The notes under the pieces are model-generated. The model was not told the DNA's origin. It saw only the letters and a list, made by a program, of their open reading frames with translations, and did not search any database. The position numbers were made by a program, and so were the translations under genes. 19,092 bases of DNA from Chloroflexota bacterium. GTDB taxonomy: Bacteria; Chloroflexota; Dehalococcoidia; UBA2979. Location of the stretch: NCBI GenBank assembly GCA_009391845.1, contig QWJG01000013.1, positions 1 to 19,092 on the forward strand. Reading direction: 5' to 3'. This document shows positions 1 to 5,931 of the stretch, one piece after another. Each line of letters starts with the position of its first letter. Within the stretch, counting starts at the first letter, position 1.

Positions 1-1
1 G

Positions 2-268
2 CTCGGTGGATTGGGCGCGGCGGACGCCGCAGGCGACGACGGCGCGGCGGCGATCGGGGCGCTGCTCTGGGCGGCGGTGCGGCTGGCGCGGGAGCGCGAG
101 GTGGACGCGGAACAGGCGCTACGATTGGCGGCGAACGGGTTCCTCGAGCGCTTCCGCGCGATCGAGGATGAGGCACGAACGGCCGGGATCGCGGTCGCGG
201 AGCTGCCACCGGAGCGCCACCAGCGGACGTGGCCGCCGGAGCCGGGATACCCACCCGGGGCACAGTAA
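2..268 (+). CDS. mazG: MazG-like nucleotide pyrophosphohydrolase, C-terminal end (5' truncated by window)
   Basis: The reading frame is open from the window edge to the TAA at 266-268, so the N-terminus lies outside. The visible 88 residues resemble the end of the C-terminal MazG domain: a helix (ALLWAAVRLARER), then a VDAEQALRLA stretch and NGFLERFRAIEDEA, which parallels the 'EALRxANxKFxxRFxxVE' ending of MazG proteins. The family hydrolyses nucleoside triphosphates to monophosphate and pyrophosphate and cleans the nucleotide pool. One oddity is that the usual metal-binding EExGDLLF stretch reads AAIGALLW here, so the acidic residues are missing and this domain copy may not be catalytic. 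Another MazG or methylase domain may lie upstream but cannot be seen. The family assignment is moderately sure; activity is not. Confidence 0.6.
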   Translation, partial: LGGLGAADAAGDDGAAAIGALLWAAVRLAREREVDAEQALRLAANGFLERFRAIEDEARTAGIAVAELPPERHQRTWPPEPGYPPGAQ

Positions 269-284
269 GAAGTACTGCACTGCG

Positions 285-293
285 TGCTACACT
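285..293 (+). promoter_or_regulatory. Candidate extended -10 promoter for the thioredoxin-like gene
   Basis: TG-c-TACACT (TG at 285-286, TACACT at 288-293) looks like an extended -10 element. It would give a start near 300 and a leader of about 43 bases. The -35 position (about 265-270) is poor, as expected when an extended -10 is used. This is sequence inspection only. Confidence 0.35.
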
Positions 294-342
294 TTCGCGT
301 ATCGACCAACGGAACACTCACCCATGGCGGAGGAGCACACGC

Positions 343-963
343 ATGACGGCGACGTCCACCCTGACCCGCAAGGAAGCACCGAAGACCGGCGACTCGGTCG
401 TCACACCCGAACGCTATGCGACTGGCATGACGACATTCGCGCAGTGGATGGCCTCGATCGAGAAGAACGCGGAGCTGTTCCAGCGACACTACGACGAGTT
501 CACGCCCACGCCCCACGACATCGCGGCGCTGAAAAAGTACGCCGACGAGCGTGGCGTGAAGGCGCTGATCCTTGGTACCGACTGGTGCCCGGACGTGTGG
601 CGCGGCCTGCCGGTCGCCTGCAAGATCGCGGAGCAGTCCGGCATGGAGCTGCGGATCTTTGAGCGCGACGCCAACTCGGACATTATGTCCGAGTTCCTCA
701 AGCAGGGTGAGTTCGAGTCGGTCCCGACGATCGTCCTGTACGACGGCGACGACAACTACCTGGGCCACTGGATCGAGCGCGCCGACCAGGCCAACGCCGA
801 GATGGCACCGCTGCGCGAGATCATGGCCGGCAAGGAGCGCGACACCCCGGAGTGGGACACCGCGCGCGCGCAGTACATGGAAGAGACGTGGTTCCTCGCG
901 GAGGGCTGGCGCCAGGCGCAGGTCCACGAGTTGCTCGCGCTGGTCGCTGAGGCGCTCGACTAG
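343..963 (+). CDS. Thioredoxin-like family protein with a single active-site cysteine
   Basis: A 206-residue protein. The ATG at 343 is chosen because GGAGGAG at 329-335 sits about 7 bases upstream; the frame extends further 5' but without a comparable ribosome site. The region around residues 75-145 has the thioredoxin-fold pattern: a beta strand (KALILGTD), WCPD at 81-84 in the active-site position, and VPTIVLYDGD with the cis-proline at 128. The second active-site cysteine is replaced by Val85; the next Cys is 93, in the following helix. It resembles the Thioredoxin_9-type bacterial family, whose members are poorly characterised. With only Cys82 it would act as a monothiol enzyme, form mixed disulfides, or have a non-redox role. 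No signal peptide is seen, so it is probably cytoplasmic. It is followed by a strong hairpin at 993-1019 and has its own candidate promoter, so it is likely monocistronic. Confidence 0.85.
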   Translation: MTATSTLTRKEAPKTGDSVVTPERYATGMTTFAQWMASIEKNAELFQRHYDEFTPTPHDIAALKKYADERGVKALILGTDWCPDVWRGLPVACKIAEQSGMELRIFERDANSDIMSEFLKQGEFESVPTIVLYDGDDNYLGHWIERADQANAEMAPLREIMAGKERDTPEWDTARAQYMEETWFLAEGWRQAQVHELLALVAEALD

Positions 964-992
964 CCCTCGACCTGCTTCGCGCGATCACAACA

Positions 993-1019
993 AACGGGCC
1001 GCCCAATGGGCGGCTCGTT
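993..1019. terminator. Bidirectional hairpin terminator between convergent genes
   Basis: A 12-bp stem (993-1004 with 1008-1019, one G-T pair) closes a three-base AAT loop; the core is GGGCCGCCC-AAT-GGGCGGCTC. It lies 30 bases after the thioredoxin-like stop and about 35 bases past the stop of the minus-strand gene ending at 1055. Moderately T-rich sequence flanks it on both strands, so it can serve both genes. Confidence 0.75.
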
Positions 1020-1054
1020 CTGTGTGTGCCGAAGGCGGGTGCCGAGGCCGGGCG

Positions 1055-1648
1055 CTAGCCGCGGTGGCGGACCGGCTCGTCCTCGTACTCGAACGTCTCG
1101 TCGTCGTCGCCGTTGAGCGATGGGCTCTCCGACGCGGCGGCGAACTCGCTGGCGACCCGCTCGAGGTCGAGCGGTGGCTCACGATCGACGCTACGCGCCT
1201 CGGCCCGGGAGGGTCGCTGCGGTTCGTCGAACGACAAGCGCTGCTCGCGAGCGACGGCCTCGGATGGCGGTGGCACCGGCGCGGCCGGCGTCATCAGTCC
1301 TCGCGAGGTGTTGTCGCCGCCGCCGCTGGGCCGGCGCGGATCGGTCTCCTGGATCGAGCCCAGCTCAGAGAGCAGGACTTCGCGCTCCAGCAACCGCAGG
1401 TAAGCGTCTTGCAGGGTCTCCGGCGGCCGCAGGGCCGCGTAGATGGGCAGGCTCACGAGCGGGAAGACGATCGCGATCGCCACAGCGGTGAGCTGCGAAA
1501 CGGGGTCTCGGGTCCGAGCGCGGATGTCGCGGTATACCCACAACACCGAGGTCGCCCAGAGCACGATCAGGTAACCGCCAACAAGCGTGCCGGAAAGGCG
1601 CGCTGTCGCTTGCCAATCGCCTCCGGGCCATCCAATGAGCGCGTCCAC
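1055..1648 (-). CDS. Hypothetical two-helix membrane protein with charged C-terminal tail
   Basis: A 197-residue protein of unrecognised family. The frame stays open far upstream, but I start at the GTG at 1648 because GGGGAGG (complement of 1655-1661) lies 6 bases before it. Two likely membrane segments occur at residues 20-39 (TLVGGYLIVLWATSVLWVYR) and 52-72, followed by ALRPPETLQDAYLRLLEREVLL, which looks like an amphipathic helix. The last 95 residues are low complexity, rich in Pro, Ser and acidic residues, and probably disordered, ending in an acidic DDDETFEYEDE patch. The WVYRDIRART-x-DPVSQ loop between the helices looks like the conserved part. Similar short two-helix proteins occur as uncharacterised genes in Chloroflexota (from memory, not checked). 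The gene is convergent with the thioredoxin-like gene; no function is proposed. Confidence 0.7.
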   Translation of the reverse strand: MDALIGWPGGDWQATARLSGTLVGGYLIVLWATSVLWVYRDIRARTRDPVSQLTAVAIAIVFPLVSLPIYAALRPPETLQDAYLRLLEREVLLSELGSIQETDPRRPSGGGDNTSRGLMTPAAPVPPPSEAVAREQRLSFDEPQRPSRAEARSVDREPPLDLERVASEFAAASESPSLNGDDDETFEYEDEPVRHRG

Positions 1649-1809
1649 GCGCGACCTCCCCGGTACTCCGCCCGTCGAACAGGCTAGCACGCACGTGTCC
1701 GGCGATCTGCGGGTTGCGCGAGCTGAGCGCTGACGCCCCGCCGACGGTTCCAGCGGCCAGTCCCAGCGGACGGGGGCCGCGCAACGCGCACGTCTGGGGC
1801 GGTCCCTGA

Positions 1810-2235
1810 TCAGCCGTTGGCGTGACCGCCGTGCACACGATCGCGGAAGATCAGCACGCGATGCCGCACCGAGGATGGCGCATGGCTGGAGACCACGGAA
1901 GCGAAGAGAATCGGCGCAAGCAACCACTCCCCGGCCCCGCTGACCACGATCAATGCGAGGACGGCGAGTTTCACGAGCACGACGACGCCCTTCGTCTGGA
2001 TCAGGAACGCCGGGCTGTCGATAACGTCGAACACCAGCACAGCCGCACCCGCGCCGACCAACAGGATGAGCCAGCCCTCGAGGTCCGCGCTCGGCTCGCC
2101 GAGGACGACGCCACCGGCGAACACGCCGGCTCCGAGGACGTGCGCGGCACGCAGCGAGATCTTCACGACACGTTGCCAGCCGCCCGCCGATCCGCGGCCC
2201 TCGGGCGCCAGTAGTGCCTGGAGCGACTGCAGCAC
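1810..2235 (-). CDS. Conserved hypothetical membrane protein, four predicted helices
   Basis: A 141-residue integral membrane protein. Segments lie at about residues 25-45 (ISLRAAHVLGAGVFAGGVVL), 54-72, 85-100 and 104-118, and the last is followed by the motif SSHAPSSVRHR. The His-containing first helix and the SSH-x-P-x-x-VR-x signature recall small uncharacterised bacterial membrane proteins that carry conserved histidines; I cannot name a family. The GTG at 2235 is preferred over the GTG at 2247 because the GGAGG overlapping the upstream codons is then 5 bases away; the 2247 start would add MEVV and lacks an upstream site. The gene is divergent from the SDR gene and lies 161 bases ahead of the two-helix membrane gene on the same strand, so they could be cotranscribed. 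Function unknown. Confidence 0.7.
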   Translation of the reverse strand: MLQSLQALLAPEGRGSAGGWQRVVKISLRAAHVLGAGVFAGGVVLGEPSADLEGWLILLVGAGAAVLVFDVIDSPAFLIQTKGVVVLVKLAVLALIVVSGAGEWLLAPILFASVVSSHAPSSVRHRVLIFRDRVHGGHANG

Positions 2236-2319
2236 GACCACCTCCACGTTCGGCGCACGATAGCTGCCCGGTGGCGGGGGCGGCAGGGTCGAGAGTCACT
2301 GCTAGGATTCCGGCGGCAA

Positions 2320-2340
2320 GTGCCGCTGGCGCAGCGGCAC
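2320..2340 (+). promoter_or_regulatory. Inverted repeat in the SDR leader
   Basis: GTGCCGCT-ggcgc-AGCGGCAC is a perfect 8-bp inverted repeat with a 5-base loop, 40 bases upstream of the SDR start. A weak -10-like TAGGAT lies at 2303-2308, which would place the repeat in the 5' leader as an RNA hairpin or an operator. No regulator is indicated. Confidence 0.35.
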
Positions 2341-2379
2341 GACGGCGCCATGGGAGCGGCAGCAGGAACAGAGGACGTC

Positions 2380-3228
2380 ATGGGCAAGTTGGACGGCAAG
2401 GTCGTGATCGTGACGGGCGCGAGCCGTGGGATCGGGCAGGGCATCGCGGAACTCTTCGCCGCCGAAGGCGGCAAGGTGGTCTGCGCCGCGCGCACGCTCC
2501 ACGAGGGCGATCACATGCTCGATGGCTCGCTCGACCGCACCGTCACGGCGATCCGCGCGGCCGCCGGCGAGGCGACGGCGCTGACCGTCGATGTCTCCGA
2601 CGAGGACTCCTGCAACGAACTCGTCGAGCAGACGAAGGCGACGTATGGCGCGGTCGATGTGCTGATCAACAACGCCGCGCTCAACTACTACATCCCGATC
2701 GTCGACTATCCGGCGAGCCGCTGGATGCGCGCCTTCGCGGTGAACCTGCACGGCCCGTTCATGCTCTCGAAGGCGGTGCTGCCGGAGATGATCGAGCGCC
2801 GCTCCGGCTCAATCGTCAACATCTCCTCGGTCGGTGCGATCGGCCCCGGACGCGGGCCCTACCCGGAAACACCGAGGCGACTCGGCGGCACGATGTACGG
2901 CGCCTCGAAAGCCGCGCTGGAGCGGTTCACGCAGGGCCTCGCGCAGGAGGTGTACCAGCACGGGGTGTCGGTGAACTGCTACTCACCGGGCGTTGGCGTG
3001 GCGACCGAGGGCACGGTCCACTTCGGGCTGAGCAAGTCCCTCGATGACCCCGATCGGGAGCCGATGTCGATGATGACCCGCGCCGCGCTGTTGCTGGCGA
3101 CGGAGCCGCTGGACAAGGTCACCGGGCGCGTCACCTACAGCCAGGAGATCCTCAAGGAGTTCGGCTGGATCGAGGACGGCGTCGGCCTCGGGATCGACGT
3201 TCCGGGGTCGGGATACTCGCGGCAGTAG
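2380..3228 (+). CDS. SDR-family NAD(P)-dependent oxidoreductase
   Basis: A 282-residue classical short-chain dehydrogenase/reductase. The start is ATG 2380, with GAGG at 2371-2374 five bases upstream and MGKLDGKVVIVTGASRGIG as a normal SDR beginning; an ATG at 2350 is in frame but would only add a tail. Visible features are the TGASRGIG cofactor loop at 12-19, DV at 71-72, NNAA at 97-100, NISS at 147-150 with the catalytic Ser (150), and YGASK at 173-177 with the catalytic Tyr173 and Lys177. Ser and Tyr are 23 residues apart, about ten more than the usual 12-13, because of a Gly/Pro/Arg-rich insert (GPGRGPYPETPRRLGG). The C-terminus (SPGVGVATEGTVHFGLSKS and after) forms the substrate cap. Substrate is unknown; fatty-acyl, sugar or steroid-like alcohols are all possible. 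It is a cytoplasmic enzyme with no operon partner. Confidence 0.9.
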   Translation: MGKLDGKVVIVTGASRGIGQGIAELFAAEGGKVVCAARTLHEGDHMLDGSLDRTVTAIRAAAGEATALTVDVSDEDSCNELVEQTKATYGAVDVLINNAALNYYIPIVDYPASRWMRAFAVNLHGPFMLSKAVLPEMIERRSGSIVNISSVGAIGPGRGPYPETPRRLGGTMYGASKAALERFTQGLAQEVYQHGVSVNCYSPGVGVATEGTVHFGLSKSLDDPDREPMSMMTRAALLLATEPLDKVTGRVTYSQEILKEFGWIEDGVGLGIDVPGSGYSRQ

Positions 3229-3254
3229 CGGCCGGAAGTGGCCCCGGGCGCCAG

Positions 3255-3270
3255 CGTTCGGCTCCGAACG
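3255..3270 (+). terminator. Weak hairpin after the SDR gene
   Basis: CGTTCGG-ct-CCGAACG forms a short stem 27 bases after the SDR stop. It has no T-run, so termination here is only possible, not shown. The remaining sequence up to the helicase holds the candidate promoter at 3328-3355 and nothing else recognisable. Confidence 0.3.
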
Positions 3271-3327
3271 AGGGTCAGCGCGAACGCGGCGACCGCACCT
3301 GCCTCTGAACGCTGATAACCCGTCACG

Positions 3328-3355
3328 TCGACCCCGACACCCTCCCCGCTACAAT
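3328..3355 (+). promoter_or_regulatory. Candidate sigma70-type promoter giving a leaderless helicase mRNA
   Basis: TACAAT at 3350-3355 is a 5/6 match to the -10 consensus. TCGACC at 3328-3333 is a 4/6 match to -35, with a 16-bp spacer. The expected transcription start (about 3362) falls almost on the ATG at 3364, and no Shine-Dalgarno sequence precedes that ATG. Confidence 0.45.
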
Positions 3356-3363
3356 CGGGTCAG

Positions 3364-5559
3364 ATGACCACTACCCAAGACGTCCTGAACGAGGCCCAAC
3401 AACGCGCGGTCGAGCTACCGGGCGGGGGGCTGATGATCCTCGCGGGGCCGGGGTCCGGGAAGACGCGCGTGATCGCGCACCGGATCGCCTACCTGGTCGA
3501 GGAGTTGGACGTCGCGCCGTGGCGCATCCTTGCCGTCACGTTCACCAATAAGGCCGCGAAGGAGATGCGCGAGCGCGTCGAGGGCCTGTTGGGCGACCGT
3601 GCGCGCGACCTGACGATGGGGACGTTCCACTCGGTCTGCGCGCGCATCCTGCGCCGTGACGGGCAGGAGATCGGGCTCCCCAACGACTTCGCGATCTACG
3701 ACACCGACGACCAGATGTCGCTGGTACGCAGCATCGAGAGCGAGCTGCAGATCGATCCGAAGCGGTTCCCACCTCGACAGGTGCTGTCCGCGATCTCCTC
3801 CGCGAAGAACGAGCGCCGGGACGTCGCCGCGTACGAGCGCGAGGTGGGCTCGTACTTCGAGGAGATCGTTGCGCGGGTCTACGCGAAGTACCAGGCGGCA
3901 CTGGTGCGCAACGGCGCTGTCGATTTCGACGACCTGCTGGGCAAGACGCTGGAGCTGTTCGAGACGAGTGACGCGACGCGGCTGAAGTACGCGGACCGCT
4001 ACCTGCACACACTGGTGGACGAGTTCCAGGACACGAACCTGGTGCAGTACCAGCTCGCGCGGCAACTCGCCTCGGTGCACGGCAACATCACGGCGGTCGG
4101 GGACCCGGATCAGTCGATCTATTCCTGGCGCGCGGCCGACATCCGCAACCTGCAGCACTTCGAGCGCGACTTCGCGGGCGCGGAGGTGGTGCTACTGGAG
4201 CAGAACTACCGCAGCACCGGCCACATCCTGAGCGCCGCCCACGCGGTGATCGACCGCGCCGAGGGCCGCCCCGAGAAGCACCTCTGGACCGAGAACCCGG
4301 ACGGCGAGCGGATCGTTGCCTACGAGGCGCCGTACGGGGATGACGAGGGCCAGTTCATCGCCGGCGAGATCAAGCGCCTGAAACGCACGGCGGACTACCC
4401 GTATAGCGCGTTCGCGGTGATGTACCGCACGAACGCGCAGTCGCGCGCGATCGAGGAAGCGTTCATCCAGCAGAGCGTCCGCTACCGCATCGTTGGCGGT
4501 ACCCGCTTCTACGACCGTCGCGAGATCCGCGATCTGGTGGCGTACCTACGGCTGATCCACAACGAGTACGACTCGGTCGCCTTCGACAGGATCGTGAACG
4601 TGCCGACGCGCGGCATCGGGGCGAAGTCGACCTCGGACCTGCTCGCTGCGGCCGTGGAGCTTGGCCTGTCCCCGCTGGCCGCCGGGACGCGCGCCGCCCG
4701 AGGCGACAACGATCTGCCGGCGCTGCGCGCGAACATCCAGACCGCGCTCTCGCTCTTCGTCGCGCAGATCGACGAACTGGCGGTGGCCCGTCAGACACTG
4801 ACCGTGGCCGAGCTGCTCGACCGCATCCTCGCGATGACCAACTACCGCGCCTACCTGGAAAAGAGCGACGAGGAGCACCACGAGGTGCGCTGGGAGAACG
4901 TGCAGGAGCTGCGTAACGTCGCGGCCCAGTACGAAGAGGTGGAGACGGACGCCACGCTCGCCCAGTTCCTGGAGGAGGTCGCGCTGGTCTCCGACATCGA
5001 CGATCCGAGCGCGGATCAGCCCGATGCCGTCACGCTGATCACGCTGCACGCCGCAAAGGGCCTGGAGTTTCCGGTGGTCTTCATGCCGGGCATGGAGGAG
5101 GGCATCCTCCCGCACATGCGCGCGATCGATGACCCGCCGCAACTCCAGGAGGAGCGGCGTGTCTGTTATGTCGGGATGACTCGTGCACGGGAGCGGCTGT
5201 ACCTGACCAATGCGCGCCGCCGCATGAGTTATGGCAATTTACGAGCGAATCCGCCCTCGCGATTCCTCGGCGATCTGCCGGAGGCGGACGTGCAGACGCC
5301 GCTTGGCACGAACCGCGCCGCGCCACGCACCGGTGGCGGGCTACGCGCCGCCGCCGCGGCGCGCCAGGCGAAGCATGTGGACGCCACCTCGCCGTCGTTC
5401 TCGCCGGGGGATCGGGTCCATCACGCCACCTTCGGCAACGGTGTTGTGATCGCGTGCGTGCTCGTGCCGGGGGACCAACAAGTGACGGTGGCGTTCGAGG
5501 GCAAAGGGGTGAAGAAGCTGATGCTCTCGTTTGCCCCGATTCGGGCGATCGGCGCCTGA
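3364..5559 (+). CDS. pcrA: ATP-dependent DNA helicase, UvrD/PcrA type
   Basis: A 731-residue superfamily 1A 3'-5' DNA helicase, normal length for PcrA/UvrD. Motifs are complete and in order: Q motif LNEAQQRAV (8-16), Walker A GPGSGKT (28-34), Ia VTFTNKAAKEM, GTFHSVCARIL, Walker B DEFQDTN (from 219), motif III GDPDQSIYSWR (from about 246), NYRSTGHIL (motif IV), TLHAAKGLEFPVVF (motif V, from 560) and VGMTRARERLYL (motif VI, from 603). The C-terminus has the PcrA-type small domain with GDRVHHATFGNGVV and the closing VTVAFEGKGVKKLML, which in this family contacts RNA polymerase. It works in nucleotide excision repair, replication restart and clearing of proteins from DNA. It appears monocistronic, probably leaderless, and its stop is 10 bases before the 22-bp repeat array. 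The choice of pcrA over uvrD follows the C-terminal domain. Confidence 0.96.
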   Translation: MTTTQDVLNEAQQRAVELPGGGLMILAGPGSGKTRVIAHRIAYLVEELDVAPWRILAVTFTNKAAKEMRERVEGLLGDRARDLTMGTFHSVCARILRRDGQEIGLPNDFAIYDTDDQMSLVRSIESELQIDPKRFPPRQVLSAISSAKNERRDVAAYEREVGSYFEEIVARVYAKYQAALVRNGAVDFDDLLGKTLELFETSDATRLKYADRYLHTLVDEFQDTNLVQYQLARQLASVHGNITAVGDPDQSIYSWRAADIRNLQHFERDFAGAEVVLLEQNYRSTGHILSAAHAVIDRAEGRPEKHLWTENPDGERIVAYEAPYGDDEGQFIAGEIKRLKRTADYPYSAFAVMYRTNAQSRAIEEAFIQQSVRYRIVGGTRFYDRREIRDLVAYLRLIHNEYDSVAFDRIVNVPTRGIGAKSTSDLLAAAVELGLSPLAAGTRAARGDNDLPALRANIQTALSLFVAQIDELAVARQTLTVAELLDRILAMTNYRAYLEKSDEEHHEVRWENVQELRNVAAQYEEVETDATLAQFLEEVALVSDIDDPSADQPDAVTLITLHAAKGLEFPVVFMPGMEEGILPHMRAIDDPPQLQEERRVCYVGMTRARERLYLTNARRRMSYGNLRANPPSRFLGDLPEADVQTPLGTNRAAPRTGGGLRAAAAARQAKHVDATSPSFSPGDRVHHATFGNGVVIACVLVPGDQQVTVAFEGKGVKKLMLSFAPIRAIGA

Positions 5560-5569
5560 CCACCGACGA

Positions 5570-5723
5570 CGAGACTGTCGTCGCAGCCGCGCGGGACGAT
5601 AGTCATGGCGGTTCGGGACGATCGTCGTGGCATACCGGGACCTCCGTCACCGGCGGACGGGACTTCCGTCGCAGCGCCGCGGGACCATCGTCGTGGCCGC
5701 GCAGGACGATCGTCGGGTCCGCT
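5570..5723. repeat. Seven tandem 22-bp units with invariant GAC-N4-GTC
   Basis: Seven contiguous units of exactly 22 bases start at 5570, 5592, 5614, 5636, 5658, 5680 and 5702. Most open with CGGGAC, and the core of the best copies is GGGACGATCGTCGTGGC. All seven keep GAC at unit positions 4-6 and GTC at 11-13, so each carries a small dyad whose spacing is about two helical turns from the next; the other positions drift. The period is not a multiple of three and no plausible protein covers it. It lies between the helicase stop and the chemoreceptor start. A hairpin-like GTCAG-gccg-CTGAC follows at 5724-5737. It could be an array of protein-binding sites or a decaying minisatellite. Confidence 0.8.
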
Positions 5724-5879
5724 GTCAGGCCGCTGACGGGTCTTACACCCACCTGACGACCGCGTCCCAACCCGCTCTCGTGCTGACCTTCCGCTGACTC
5801 CTGCCGTGGCGCGCGCAATAGCAGGGGACCACCTGCTGCGAATCCGTCCTCGGCCCGGCGACGCTGTGTTGGTGCGGAC

Positions 5880-5895
5880 CTCAACTCGCGTTGAG
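5880..5895 (+). promoter_or_regulatory. Inverted repeat upstream of the chemoreceptor
   Basis: CTCAAC-tcgc-GTTGAG is a perfect 6-bp inverted repeat 37 bases before the chemoreceptor start, so it is a possible operator or leader hairpin. No convincing -10/-35 pair was found around it. Apart from this repeat, the DNA from 5738 to 5931 shows nothing recognisable. Confidence 0.3.
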
Positions 5896-5931
5896 TCGAC
5901 CGCATTAGCGCGCTGCGAAGGGACAACAGAC

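Noticed and set aside
1055..2299. A 414-residue minus-strand frame covering both membrane genes
   Set aside because: Only its last 197 residues look like a protein; the upstream part overlaps a better membrane-protein frame and is Arg-rich.
5580..5723. The 22-bp units as a CRISPR array
   Set aside because: Units are contiguous with no unique spacers of constant length, the repeats themselves vary, and no cas gene is present.
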